From positions 1-57,772 of the forward strand of contig CALZAE010000007.1 in NCBI GenBank assembly GCA_945612235.1: a stretch of 57,772 nucleotides of DNA, in the 5' to 3' direction. Of this stretch, positions 1 to 8,784 are shown piece after piece. This DNA comes from an uncultured Gammaproteobacteria bacterium (lineage in GTDB: Bacteria; Pseudomonadota; Gammaproteobacteria; Pseudomonadales; Pseudomonadaceae). Within the stretch, counting starts at the first letter, position 1, and every line of letters starts with the position of its first letter. The position numbers were made by a program, and so were the translations under genes. The notes beneath the pieces were generated by a model that saw nothing but the letters and a program-made list of their open reading frames with translations, did not search any database and was not told the origin of the DNA.

Positions 1-17
1 GTAACTGCTGCTTTGGC

Positions 18-239
18 TTAGTAGGATGAATTGGGTGTGTGTTCGGGGTTGATCTCGCCTTGCACTTCTTCTGGGTCGACATCATTGAGCAGTAACATTT
101 CTTTGACTGTTTCAATATGCTCAAGCACCACTTGGTAATGATCGCCGTATTCGTACTTGGTGACTTCAATAGCATTGGGCATATAGCTAAAGGCAATTTT
201 TAACGCCTGCAGGGCATCGCTGCTTAATTTATCACTCAT
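18..239 (-). CDS. Small conserved hypothetical protein (73 aa)
   Basis: I do not recognise a named family. The 73-residue protein is acidic, with no signal peptide, transmembrane segment or cysteine pair. It has a predicted helical N-terminal half and an acidic, Pro-containing tail, so it is probably a small soluble cytoplasmic protein. The ATG start is supported by a good ribosome binding site, TAGGAGTG, seven bases upstream. It is transcribed divergently from polA across about 240 bp with no other gene. Coding is supported by the ribosome binding site and normal residue usage; function is unknown. Confidence 0.65.
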   Translation of the reverse strand: MSDKLSSDALQALKIAFSYMPNAIEVTKYEYGDHYQVVLEHIETVKEMLLLNDVDPEEVQGEINPEHTPNSSY

Positions 240-483
240 AACACACTCCTAAATTGAGGTGGCAGTGCATCGGCGCGTACTGAGCGCTTCACACCGTCCA
301 AAAAATGCTGTGCAGAGCTGACTCGCCGTAGGCATGCAGTTCAGATGCAGCGTCTATTGATGCACCATGCTAGCAAAGATTAAACATTTTTAGCAGGCTG
401 CAATGGTCAGTGATTGGGTGCTATCTGTGTTTGCCTGTATCCTATTGGGTATTTCGTGGTTTTAGTTAAGGTTGATTATTCGC
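240..483. promoter_or_regulatory. Divergent intergenic region upstream of polA
   Basis: About 240 bp separate the small hypothetical gene from polA and must hold both promoters. A weak candidate for polA is TTGGGT near 415 with TATCCT about 18 bp downstream. No strong consensus promoter, palindrome or small ORF with a ribosome binding site was seen. Confidence 0.3.
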
Positions 484-3324
484 ATGTCTCAAGCTCCTTT
501 AGTTTTGGTTGACGGCTCATCGTATCTCTATCGTGCCTTCCATGCTTTGCCACCGCTGATGACTTCGGCAGGCTTGCCCACCGGTGCGGTGAAGGGGGTG
601 CTAAATATGCTGCGCAGCTTGCGTAAGCAGTATCCGGATAGCGTGATTACGGTGATTTTTGACGCGAAGGGCCCGACCTTTCGTGATGAGCTGTTTGTTG
701 AATATAAAGCGCAGCGCCCGCCGATGCCGGATGATTTGCGTGTGCAGATTGAACCGCTGCATGACTGCGTCAAAGCCTTGGGCTTTCCGTTTTTATGTGT
801 GGAAGGTGTCGAAGCTGATGATGTGATTGGCACCTTGGCCTACAGCAGTACCTTGGCTGAGCGTCCGGTGGTGATTTCTACCGGTGATAAAGATATGGCG
901 CAGTTGGTCAATGATCACGTCAGTCTAGTCAACACCATGTACAACACCACCCTGGATATCGACGGTGTGGCAGACAAGTTTGGGATTGGCCCTGAGCTGA
1001 TTATCGATTATTTAGCCTTGATGGGTGATAAATCGGACAATATCCCTGGCGTGCCGGGTGTTGGTGAAAAAACCGCATTGGGTTTGTTGGTGGGTTTGGG
1101 TGATATGGATGCGATTTATAATAATATCGACCAAGTTGCCACCTTGCCGATTCGCGGGGCTAAAACCTTAGGCAAAAAGCTCTTAGAGCATCGTGAGATG
1201 GCCTATCTGTCACGTGAGTTAGCCACCATTAAATTGGATGTGGAGCTGGATCTGAATATTGATGAGATGCAGATGCAGCCACCACAAGACGATATTCTAA
1301 TGGAGCTGTACGAGCGCCTTGAGTTTAAGAGCTGGCAAGATGAAATCCGCCGTCGTGGTGGCGCTGCCAGCCAGCCCAAAGCCAAGGCTCAAGTTGCTGC
1401 TAAGGGTGATGATGTATTTGCGTTGACTGCCACTCATACTGAAGATGCAAAGGTCGCGCCAGAAACCACGGCTGCAGCAACTGATAGTGAGGCTGCAGTT
1501 GCGCCTGAATATCAAGGCAACTGGCAGACCATCTTGACTCAAGAGGCCTTTGCCGATTGGTTGCAGCGCTTAAACAGTGCCAAGCTGTTTGCCTTTGATA
1601 CTGAAACCACCAGCGTCGATGCCCAGCAAGCCCGTTTAGTGGGGATTTCCTTTGCCGTGGCTGAAGGTGAGGGGGCTTATGTACCGCTGGCGCACAGCTA
1701 TATGGGCGTGCCTGAGCAGCTGGACCAAGACTTTGTCTTAGCAGCCTTGCGTCCACTCTTGGAAGACCCGGCTATTATCAAAGTCTGTCAAAACGGTAAG
1801 TACGATATCAACGTGTTGGCGCGCTATGACATTCAGGTGCAGGGCGTGCGTTTCGATACCATGCTCGAGTCCTATGTACTCAACTCCACCGCAACACGTC
1901 ATAATATGGATGATTTAGCCCAGCGCTATTTAGACCGCAGCACTATTCGTTTTGAAGATGTGGCCGGTAAAGGTGCTAAGCAGCTGACTTTTGATCAGAT
2001 TAATCTGGATGTGGCGGGCCCTTACGCCGCAGAAGATGCGGAAATCACCCTGTGCTTACACAATCGCTTGAGCCAGTCCTTACAGGCGATTCCAGCGTTG
2101 CAAAACGTCTTAGACACCATTGAAATGCCTTTAATGCCCGTGCTGGCGCGTATTGAACGTGATGGTGCTTTAGTGGATGCACACCTATTAGGGCTGCAAA
2201 GTTTGGAGTTGGCTGAGAAGCTGCAAGAACTGGAGCGCAAAACCTTTGCCATTGCCGGTGAAGAATTTAATCTCGCTTCACCTAAACAATTGGGAGTGAT
2301 TTTGTATGAGAAGCTCGGTTTGCCCGTGATCTCCAAAACCGCCAAAGGCCAGCCCAGTACTGCCGAAGCTGTCTTAGCTGAACTGGCTGAACAAGGTCAT
2401 GAGTTGCCGGTGTTGCTGATGGAGTATCGCAGCCTGAGTAAACTGAAAAGCACCTACACCGACCGTTTGCCTGAGCAAATTAATCCGCTAACCGGGCGTA
2501 TCCACACCAGCTATCACCAAGCAGTTACGGCTACCGGACGTTTATCTTCCAGTGATCCAAACTTGCAAAATATTCCGGTGCGTACCGCTGAAGGACGGCG
2601 GATTCGTCAGGCCTTTGTCGCACCTAAAGGTTACAAGTTACTGGCAGCGGACTATTCGCAAATTGAGCTGCGCATTATGGCGCACTTGGCCCAAGACCCA
2701 GGCTTGCTGGATGCTTTTCGCCATGACCGTGATGTGCACAAAGCCACGGCCTCAGAAGTGTTTGAGGTTGCATTAGAGGATGTCACCAGTGACCAGCGCC
2801 GCAGTGCGAAAGCCATTAACTTTGGTTTGATTTACGGCATGAGCGCACACGGTTTGGCCAAGCAAATTGGTTGTGATCGTGGCCAAGCTAAAATGTATAT
2901 GGACCGCTACTTTGCCCGCTACCCTGGTGTGCTGGACTATATGGAGCGCACGCGTGCGCAAGCCAGCGAGCAGGGTTATGTCGAGACCATCTTTGGTCGT
3001 CGTTTGTATTTGCCTGATATCAAAGCCAAAAATGCTGCCATTCGTAAGGGTGCTGAACGTACTGCAATTAACGCGCCAATGCAGGGCAGTGCCGCCGATA
3101 TTATTAAGCGCGCGATGATTACCGTGGATCAGTGGCTGTTGGATTCAGGTTTAGATGCCAAGGTGATTATGCAAGTGCATGATGAATTGGTGATTGAAGT
3201 GCGCGAAGACCTAGTCGATGAAGTGCGTGCCGGTTTACTGCCCTTGATGAGTGCGGGCGCCGATTTAGATGTGCCATTAATTGTGGAAACCGGTGTGGGT
3301 GATAACTGGGATCAAGCACATTAA
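484..3324 (+). CDS. polA: DNA polymerase I
   Basis: Family A DNA polymerase for Okazaki fragment processing and repair. Domains in order: 5'-3' exonuclease/flap domain (about 1-290, with GDKSDNIPGVPG), an Ala/Lys/Thr-rich linker (about 294-341), a 3'-5' proofreading domain that keeps its catalytic acidic motif FDTET near 372, and the polymerase domain with motif A DYSQIELR and motif C VHDELV. All three activities look intact. The open frame extends to a TTG at 472, but AAGG at 468-471 abuts that codon and sits well for the ATG at 484, giving 946 residues beginning MSQAPLVLVDG. An ErsA-like sRNA gene follows, the expected location in Pseudomonas. Confidence 0.97.
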   Translation: MSQAPLVLVDGSSYLYRAFHALPPLMTSAGLPTGAVKGVLNMLRSLRKQYPDSVITVIFDAKGPTFRDELFVEYKAQRPPMPDDLRVQIEPLHDCVKALGFPFLCVEGVEADDVIGTLAYSSTLAERPVVISTGDKDMAQLVNDHVSLVNTMYNTTLDIDGVADKFGIGPELIIDYLALMGDKSDNIPGVPGVGEKTALGLLVGLGDMDAIYNNIDQVATLPIRGAKTLGKKLLEHREMAYLSRELATIKLDVELDLNIDEMQMQPPQDDILMELYERLEFKSWQDEIRRRGGAASQPKAKAQVAAKGDDVFALTATHTEDAKVAPETTAAATDSEAAVAPEYQGNWQTILTQEAFADWLQRLNSAKLFAFDTETTSVDAQQARLVGISFAVAEGEGAYVPLAHSYMGVPEQLDQDFVLAALRPLLEDPAIIKVCQNGKYDINVLARYDIQVQGVRFDTMLESYVLNSTATRHNMDDLAQRYLDRSTIRFEDVAGKGAKQLTFDQINLDVAGPYAAEDAEITLCLHNRLSQSLQAIPALQNVLDTIEMPLMPVLARIERDGALVDAHLLGLQSLELAEKLQELERKTFAIAGEEFNLASPKQLGVILYEKLGLPVISKTAKGQPSTAEAVLAELAEQGHELPVLLMEYRSLSKLKSTYTDRLPEQINPLTGRIHTSYHQAVTATGRLSSSDPNLQNIPVRTAEGRRIRQAFVAPKGYKLLAADYSQIELRIMAHLAQDPGLLDAFRHDRDVHKATASEVFEVALEDVTSDQRRSAKAINFGLIYGMSAHGLAKQIGCDRGQAKMYMDRYFARYPGVLDYMERTRAQASEQGYVETIFGRRLYLPDIKAKNAAIRKGAERTAINAPMQGSAADIIKRAMITVDQWLLDSGLDAKVIMQVHDELVIEVREDLVDEVRAGLLPLMSAGADLDVPLIVETGVGDNWDQAH

Positions 3325-3344
3325 AAATATTTAGCCGTCTTGAG

Positions 3345-3372
3345 GAACTCTCTGCGCTTGAGCACAGTCAGA
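3345..3372 (+). promoter_or_regulatory. AlgU/sigma-E-type promoter of the sRNA downstream of polA
   Basis: A -35 element GAACTC (3345-3350) and a -10 element TCAGA (3368-3372) are separated by 17 bp. This closely matches the AlgU (sigma-22) consensus GAACTT-N16/17-TCTGA. Initiation would fall around 3378-3380, immediately before the predicted sRNA. The ErsA sRNA of P. aeruginosa is AlgU-dependent, so the promoter type supports the sRNA call. Confidence 0.7.
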
Positions 3373-3377
3373 GTATA

Positions 3378-3507
3378 TGAATGGTAGAGTAAGTCATTCG
3401 TAACACTCCTTGATGTGTTGTATGTTGGCAGACATCTGAGCTTCCCCTAGCAGCTCAGATTTATACTCCGAATCTCTCTCCCCTAAATGAGGTTCGGAGT
3501 TTTTTTT
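3378..3507 (+). ncRNA. ersA: ErsA-like small regulatory RNA (Spot 42 position)
   Basis: The gap after polA has the architecture of an sRNA gene. An envelope-stress promoter ends at 3372. A perfect 8-bp stem-loop spans 3434-3460 (ATCTGAGC/GCTCAGAT) and its loop contains TTCCCC. A second hairpin at 3465-3500 (ACTCCGAA/TTCGGAGT) has a loop with CTCTCTCCCC and is followed by a run of T. From about 3378 to the T-run is about 130 nt, close to the roughly 132 nt I recall for P. aeruginosa ErsA. C/U-rich unpaired segments are the expected mRNA-pairing seeds of ErsA. The identity rests on position, promoter type, size and C-rich loops, not on an alignment. Confidence 0.75.
3465..3507 (+). terminator. 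Intrinsic terminator of the ErsA-like sRNA
   Basis: The stem ACTCCGAA/TTCGGAGT (3465-3472 with 3493-3500) can be lengthened by three pairs including one G-T. A T-run continues to 3507. The loop carries a C-rich tract that may also be a pairing seed. Confidence 0.85.
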
Positions 3508-3580
3508 GCCTGCAATTTGCTCGCGTAAAGTATCGACTAAAGTTGCTCTGTGTATTTCCCTCTGCTTTTTTTCAAATATT

Positions 3581-3631
3581 CATGTAGTATTTATATTTAT
3601 GCACTACATGGCTTTATAGCCATTTTTTTTT
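3581..3631 (+). promoter_or_regulatory. Two overlapping inverted repeats in the glcB leader (operator or attenuator)
   Basis: CATGTAGT (3581-3588) and ACTACATG (3603-3610) form a perfect 8-bp inverted repeat with 14 bp between. ATGGCT (3608-3613) and AGCCAT (3618-3623) form a second hairpin followed by T to 3631, which looks like a small intrinsic terminator. The two share bases 3608-3610, so in RNA they could not both form. Alternatively the first repeat is a DNA operator around a TATATT box at 3592-3597. The sequence alone does not decide between these. Confidence 0.45.
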
Positions 3632-3660
3632 GAGGCTTTTTCAAGCAGAGTGAGGCAAAA

Positions 3661-5838
3661 ATGACTGATCGCGTTCAAGTCGGTGGCTTGCAAGTCGCCA
3701 AAGTTTTATACGACTTCGTTAACACCCAAGCTATTCCAGGTACCGGCCTAACTGCAGAGCAGTTCTGGGAAGGTGCAACTCAGGTGTTAAAAGATCTTGC
3801 ACCGAAAAACCGTGCCCTGCTAGAAAAACGTGATGCCTTACAAGCACAAATTGATGAGTGGCACCTTGCACGTAAGGGCCAAGCTCATGACGCAGTAGCC
3901 TATAAAGCCTTTCTGCAAGAGATTGGATATTTGTTGCCAGAAGCAGCAGATTTTCAAGCCAGCACACAAAATGTTGACGACGAAATTGCTCGTATGGCAG
4001 GTCCACAGTTAGTGGTACCTGTAACAAACGCACGTTTTGCTCTAAACGCCGCGAATGCGCGTTGGGGTTCTTTGTATGACGCTCTATACGGCACTGATGC
4101 AATCAGTGAAGAAGACGGTGCAGAGAAAGGCAAGGGTTACAATAAAGTACGTGGCGATAAAGTGATTGCTTACGCACGTGCTTTCTTAGACAAGTCTGCA
4201 CCTTTGGCGGCAGGTTCGCACGTTGATGCAACCGGTTACCGCATCGAAGATGGCAAGCTGGTTGTGAGCCTCAAAGGCGGTAGCAACACAGGTTTGAGTG
4301 ATGATGCACAGTTGGTTGGTTTCCAAGGTGATGCAGCAGCACCGACTGTAGTGTTGTTGAAGAACAACGGCCTACATTTTGAAATCCAAATTGATGCCAG
4401 CACTATGATCGGACAAACCGATGCTGCGGGTATCAAAGACGTTCTGGTTGAGTCAGCACTGACCACCATTATGGACTGTGAAGACTCCATCGCTGCTGTT
4501 GATGCCGACGATAAAACTCTGGTCTACAGCAACTGGTTAGGCCTGATGAAAGGCGACCTGTCTGAAGAAGTGACTAAAGGCGATAAAACCTTTACTCGCG
4601 TGATGAATCCAGACCGCGTTTACACCGCTGTGGATGGTGGTGAAGTCACCTTGCACGGTCGTTCACTGTTGTTTATTCGTAACGTTGGCCACTTAATGAC
4701 CAACCCAGCGATTTTGGATGAGCAAGGCAACGAATTGCCAGAAGGCATCATGGATGCATTGTTCACCAGCTTAATTGCTATGCATAACCTGAACGGCAAC
4801 ACCAGCCGTCAGAACAGCCGCACCGGCAGCATGTACATTGTTAAGCCAAAAATGCACGGCCCAGAAGAAGCCGCTTTTGCCGATGAGCTGTTTGCACGCA
4901 CTGAAGACGTTTTAGGTCTGGCGCGTAACACCCTGAAAATGGGCATTATGGACGAAGAGCGCCGTACCACTATTAACCTTAAAGCCTGTATTGCTGCTGC
5001 TAAAGAGCGTGTCGTGTTTATTAACACAGGTTTCCTTGACCGTACCGGTGATGAGATTCACACCTCTATGGAAGCGGGCGTGATGGTGCGTAAAACAGCC
5101 ATGCGCGGTGAGAAGTGGATTGCAGCCTACGAGGACTGGAACGTCGATACAGGTCTAGCGACAGGTCTGTCAGGCGTTGCACAAATCGGTAAAGGTATGT
5201 GGGCGATGCCTGACTTGATGGCGGCCATGCTTGAGCAGAAAATTGGTCACCCTAAATCAGGTGCTAACACCGCTTGGGTGCCATCACCGACGGCAGCAAC
5301 TTTACACGCACTGCATTACCACGAAGTGGATGTATTCGCGCGTCAAGAAGAGCTTAAAGTGCGTCAGTTCGCTTCATTAGATGATATTCTGACTATTCCA
5401 TTGGCACCTAGCACTGACTGGACTGCTGAAGAAATTCAGAATGAGTTAGACAACAACGCACAAGGTATCTTGGGGTACGTTGTACGTTGGATTGACCACA
5501 GTGTCGGTTGCTCGAAAGTACCTGATATCAATGATGTTGGCCTAATGGAAGACCGTGCCACATTGCGTATTTCCAGCCAGCATATGGCGAACTGGTTACG
5601 TCACGGTATCGTGACTGAAGAGCAAATCGTAGAAACCATGCAGCGTATGGCTGTGGTGGTTGACCGTCAGAATGCTAACGACCCAATCTACAACCCAATG
5701 GCGCCGAACTTCGATGACAACATCGCGTTCCAAGCATCACTTGAATTAGTACTGCAAGGTCGTGACCAGCCAAATGGTTACACTGAGCCCGTTCTGCACC
5801 GTCGTCGTCGCGAATACAAAGCTAAAAATGGCTTATAA
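3661..5838 (+). CDS. glcB: Malate synthase G
   Basis: Condenses glyoxylate with acetyl-CoA to malate in the cytoplasm, the second step of the glyoxylate shunt and of glycolate use. The protein has 725 residues, typical for the monomeric G isoform (about 720-730). It carries the N-terminal [13 protein letters not shown] segment, the [13 protein letters not shown] motif near residue 271 and the C-terminal [13 protein letters not shown] segment that holds the catalytic Asp. The ATG is preceded by GAGTGAGG with good spacing. The gene is monocistronic, with paired hairpins upstream and an intrinsic terminator downstream. No isocitrate lyase gene is in the window. Confidence 0.97.
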   Translation: MTDRVQVGGLQVAKVLYDFVNTQAIPGTGLTAEQFWEGATQVLKDLAPKNRALLEKRDALQAQIDEWHLARKGQAHDAVAYKAFLQEIGYLLPEAADFQASTQNVDDEIARMAGPQLVVPVTNARFALNAANARWGSLYDALYGTDAISEEDGAEKGKGYNKVRGDKVIAYARAFLDKSAPLAAGSHVDATGYRIEDGKLVVSLKGGSNTGLSDDAQLVGFQGDAAAPTVVLLKNNGLHFEIQIDASTMIGQTDAAGIKDVLVESALTTIMDCEDSIAAVDADDKTLVYSNWLGLMKGDLSEEVTKGDKTFTRVMNPDRVYTAVDGGEVTLHGRSLLFIRNVGHLMTNPAILDEQGNELPEGIMDALFTSLIAMHNLNGNTSRQNSRTGSMYIVKPKMHGPEEAAFADELFARTEDVLGLARNTLKMGIMDEERRTTINLKACIAAAKERVVFINTGFLDRTGDEIHTSMEAGVMVRKTAMRGEKWIAAYEDWNVDTGLATGLSGVAQIGKGMWAMPDLMAAMLEQKIGHPKSGANTAWVPSPTAATLHALHYHEVDVFARQEELKVRQFASLDDILTIPLAPSTDWTAEEIQNELDNNAQGILGYVVRWIDHSVGCSKVPDINDVGLMEDRATLRISSQHMANWLRHGIVTEEQIVETMQRMAVVVDRQNANDPIYNPMAPNFDDNIAFQASLELVLQGRDQPNGYTEPVLHRRRREYKAKNGL

Positions 5839-5862
5839 TTCGTAAAGAAGTACAGTGTTCAC

Positions 5863-5888
5863 AAAAAACCGCCTTCGGGCGGTTTTTT
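5863..5888 (+). terminator. Intrinsic terminator of glcB
   Basis: AAAAAACCGCC and GGCGGTTTTTT form an 11-bp stem closed by a stable TTCG tetraloop, 24 bp after the glcB stop. Confidence 0.92.
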
Positions 5889-6073
5889 GTTATCTGGCTT
5901 TTTTTATTAAGTGCTGTTCAATTGTCGCCAAGCCTGCAAAAATAGCTTTGTTTAATAAAAATAATATGCCACCAAGATTGAGTGATCTGCAGTTATATGC
6001 AGTGAACAGGCGGTCAATAGTTGCTATTGGCGTCAATACTTAGGTTGGCTTACTTGAGTAGGAGACACGTTTC

Positions 6074-8011
6074 ATGAGCAGAAGTGATGCCTTTGCTAAG
6101 ACAGGGCGTACCGCTGTGCAACAAAATATCCAAGGCACGCTGGAGTTTCTGCAAAAATACCCACCTTTTAATCAGATGGATATTGTTCACCTCAGTTTTT
6201 TAATTGAAAACTGCCAGTTACGTTTTTACGCTGAAGGCGAAAAAATCATCAGCCCTGAAGATGGGCCGGTGGAGTTTTTCTATATCGTAAAACAGGGGCG
6301 TATTTACGGTGAGCGGCGCAAGGGGCAAGACAGCGGTAAAGAAACCACCTTTGAAATCACTTCAGGTGAGTGTTTCCCGATTGCCGCCTTGTTGGGTGAG
6401 CGTGCGACGCGCACCTCGCATCTTGCGGCTGAAGACACCTTTTGTCTGCTACTGGATAAAGCGTCCTTTATTAAGCTGTTTTCGCAGTGCAGTGCTTTTC
6501 GCGATTTTTCTGTACGCGGCATCAGTAGTTTATTGGACCATGCTAATCAGCAGGTACAAACGCGAGCTGCAGAAACTTTAGGTTCGCAATACTCGATGGA
6601 AACCAGCCTCGCTGAGCTGTCGATGCGTCAACCGATCAATTGTGCAGGGCATTTACCCTTACATAAAGCCGTGCAGTTAATGCATGAGCAGCAAATTGGC
6701 AGCTTAGTGATTACTGATGAGCTACAGCGCCCGCAAGGGATTTTCACCTTGCGTGATTTGCGTCGGGTGATTGCCGATGCCAATGCTGATTTACGCCAGC
6801 CCATCAGTGAGCTGATGACACTTAATCCATTCCACTTGCCGCCGCATGCTTCAGCCTTTGATGCTGCCTTAGCCATGACTGAGCGCCATATTGCTCATGT
6901 CTGTGTGGTGCAGGATGGTCGTTTAGTCGGAGTAGTGTCTGAGCGAGATTTGTTCTCTTTACAACGTGTGGACTTGGTGCATTTAGCCCGAGCTGTACGC
7001 CATGCTTCCTCGATTGAAGTCTTGGTGCAGTTGCGTGATGAGATTCGCTCGTTAGTGGATCGCATGATTGCCCATGGTGCCAGTTCTGAGCAAGTGACGC
7101 GTTTAATCACTTTGCTCAATGACCATATGGTCTCGCGGGTGATTGAGCTGTGTATTGAAGAGCAGGGTGATCCTGGCGTTGAGTTTACCTGGCTGGTATT
7201 TGGCAGTGAAGGGCGTAAAGAGCAAACTTTATACACTGACCAAGATAACGGCATTTTATTTGAAGCCAGCAGCCAAGAAGAAGCCAATGCGGTGCGCCAG
7301 AAACTGCTGCCGCTCGCCCGTGAAATCAACTTGGCCTTAGATGATTGCGGCTTTATGTTGTGCAAAGGCAATATCATGGCGGGGAATGCGGAGCTGTGCT
7401 TATCACGTCAAGAATGGTCACGCCGCTTTAGCAAAATTGTCCGTGAAGCCAGCCCAGAAAACTTGCTGTATTCCACTATTTACTTTGATCTGCGCGCGAT
7501 TTGGGGGCCCATAGAAGGCTGCCAAGCACTGCGTCGTGAGTTGTTGTCGATGATCCGTGGCAACAATATGTTCCAGCGTATGATGGCGCAAAGTGCGATT
7601 CAGAATAAGCCACCCTTGGGCGGTTTATTCCGCAATTTTGCTTTAGATAAAAAAGGTGCAGAAAAAGATACGCTGGACCTGAAGATTAAAGGCTTGGCGC
7701 CCTTTGTGGACGGTGTGCGCGTGTTGGCATTGGCGCATGGTGTGGAAAGCAGTAACACCTCAGAGCGCATCCGTCAGTTGGTTGGTCGTGGTGTGATTGA
7801 GCGTCTAGATGGTGATGCCTATGTCGAGGCTTATCACTTTATTCAGTTGATTCGCATGCAGCAGCATCAGCAACAAGCGCGTAATGACTTGGCTTATAGC
7901 AACCGTATTTATCCCGATGAGCTCAATCACTTGGATCGTCGTATTTTGCGTGAGTCCTTTCGCCAAGCGCAGCGTTTACAGGCCAGTTTAACCTTCCGGT
8001 ATCAACTGTGA
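6074..8011 (+). CDS. cNMP-binding/CBS-pair/DUF294 putative nucleotidyltransferase
   Basis: The 645-residue cytoplasmic protein has four parts. A cyclic-nucleotide-binding fold covers about 20-140. A CBS pair covers about 175-305 and usually binds adenine nucleotides. A GlnD-like nucleotidyltransferase domain (DUF294) near 375-400 has GSEGRKEQ followed by TDQDNG, the metal-binding catalytic signature. A helical DUF294 C-terminal domain covers about 490-640. The family is predicted to sense nucleotides and transfer a nucleotide to an unknown target. The ATG has a TAGGAGA ribosome binding site eight bases upstream. It overlaps the next exonuclease gene by 4 bp, so the two are translationally coupled. 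In Vibrio and Shewanella, from memory, this pair sits beside acs/actP; here it follows malate synthase, which suggests a link to C2 metabolism. Confidence 0.85.
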   Translation: MSRSDAFAKTGRTAVQQNIQGTLEFLQKYPPFNQMDIVHLSFLIENCQLRFYAEGEKIISPEDGPVEFFYIVKQGRIYGERRKGQDSGKETTFEITSGECFPIAALLGERATRTSHLAAEDTFCLLLDKASFIKLFSQCSAFRDFSVRGISSLLDHANQQVQTRAAETLGSQYSMETSLAELSMRQPINCAGHLPLHKAVQLMHEQQIGSLVITDELQRPQGIFTLRDLRRVIADANADLRQPISELMTLNPFHLPPHASAFDAALAMTERHIAHVCVVQDGRLVGVVSERDLFSLQRVDLVHLARAVRHASSIEVLVQLRDEIRSLVDRMIAHGASSEQVTRLITLLNDHMVSRVIELCIEEQGDPGVEFTWLVFGSEGRKEQTLYTDQDNGILFEASSQEEANAVRQKLLPLAREINLALDDCGFMLCKGNIMAGNAELCLSRQEWSRRFSKIVREASPENLLYSTIYFDLRAIWGPIEGCQALRRELLSMIRGNNMFQRMMAQSAIQNKPPLGGLFRNFALDKKGAEKDTLDLKIKGLAPFVDGVRVLALAHGVESSNTSERIRQLVGRGVIERLDGDAYVEAYHFIQLIRMQQHQQQARNDLAYSNRIYPDELNHLDRRILRESFRQAQRLQASLTFRYQL

Positions 8012-8706
8012 AGCTGTTCAAATGGTTACGTAAAAGCCCAGAGCTGCGTGAGGCTGATGCTTTGCGCTTAGCCTCATTGCCGGTGTATCTAGACAGTGAA
8101 TTGCCGTTAGAGCAACAGCGCTTTGTGGTGGTGGATTTAGAAACCAGCGGTTTAAATACGCTGAAAGATAAAATCCTATCCATTGGCGCTGTCACTATTG
8201 ATCAGTCCGCGATTGCTTTAGGCCAGCAGTTTAGTTGTACGCTGCGCCGTGCTAATCATGCGGTCAGTGAAAGTATCTTGATTCACCAGATACCACCCAG
8301 TGAGGTGGCCGCAGGCATACGTCCAGAAAAAGCACTGTTGAGCTTTATGGAGTATGTCGGCAGCAGTCCGCTGTTAGCCTTTCATGCCACCTTTGATCAG
8401 CGCATGTTGGTGCGAGAAATGGATGATGCCTTTGCCTATGATGTACGCCATCCGTTTTATGATGTGGCAGAGATCGCACCCTTACTCTATCCCGAGCATG
8501 GTATGCGCCTGCCAGGATTGGATGACTGGGTGAAATTCTTTAATTTGCAGGTGCTACAGCGCCATAACGCCAGTGCGGATGCGCTGGTGACTGCTGAATT
8601 GATGCTGATTTTACTCAAGCGCGCGAAGCAGCAGGGCATAGAGACCTTAGCTGACTTGGATATCAGCCTGAAAAACTGGCGTCGACGTCAGCAGAGCGCT
8701 ATATAA
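8008..8706 (+). CDS. DEDDh-family 3'-5' exonuclease (DnaQ-like)
   Basis: The 232-residue protein has the three exonuclease motifs: Exo I with VDLETSGLN near 44, Exo II with FHATFDQRM, and Exo III with HNASADALVTAEL. The His five residues before the last Asp marks the DEDDh subclass, as in DnaQ and RNase T. It degrades nucleic acid from the 3' end, but the substrate is unknown. It is longer at the N-terminus than the catalytic core and is not the replicative epsilon subunit by context. The start is a GTG at 8008 overlapping the TGA of the preceding gene. The constant pairing with the DUF294 protein suggests that one adds and the other removes nucleotides, which is inference only. Confidence 0.85.
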   Translation: MKLFKWLRKSPELREADALRLASLPVYLDSELPLEQQRFVVVDLETSGLNTLKDKILSIGAVTIDQSAIALGQQFSCTLRRANHAVSESILIHQIPPSEVAAGIRPEKALLSFMEYVGSSPLLAFHATFDQRMLVREMDDAFAYDVRHPFYDVAEIAPLLYPEHGMRLPGLDDWVKFFNLQVLQRHNASADALVTAELMLILLKRAKQQGIETLADLDISLKNWRRRQQSAI

Positions 8707-8739
8707 ACCCTGTTAAGGCCTAAGTCAGCACAATACTGA

Positions 8740-8777
8740 TGCAGTACTGCATTGCTCGGTTGCAATACAGTACTGCA
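8740..8777. repeat. Long imperfect palindrome between convergent genes
   Basis: TGCAGTACTGCATTGC (8740-8755) faces TGCAATACAGTACTGCA (8761-8777) across a 5-bp loop, matching at 15 of 16 positions. The single mismatch becomes a G-U pair in the minus-strand (gshA) transcript. Each arm contains the self-complementary core CAGTACTG. There is no T-run on either side, so it is not a classical terminator. It could be a transcript-stabilising hairpin, a REP-like element or a protein site. Confidence 0.6.
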
Positions 8778-8784
8778 GGCCGCC

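Noticed and set aside
5855..6043. 62-codon open frame after glcB
   Set aside because: It begins inside the glcB terminator and has no ribosome binding site.
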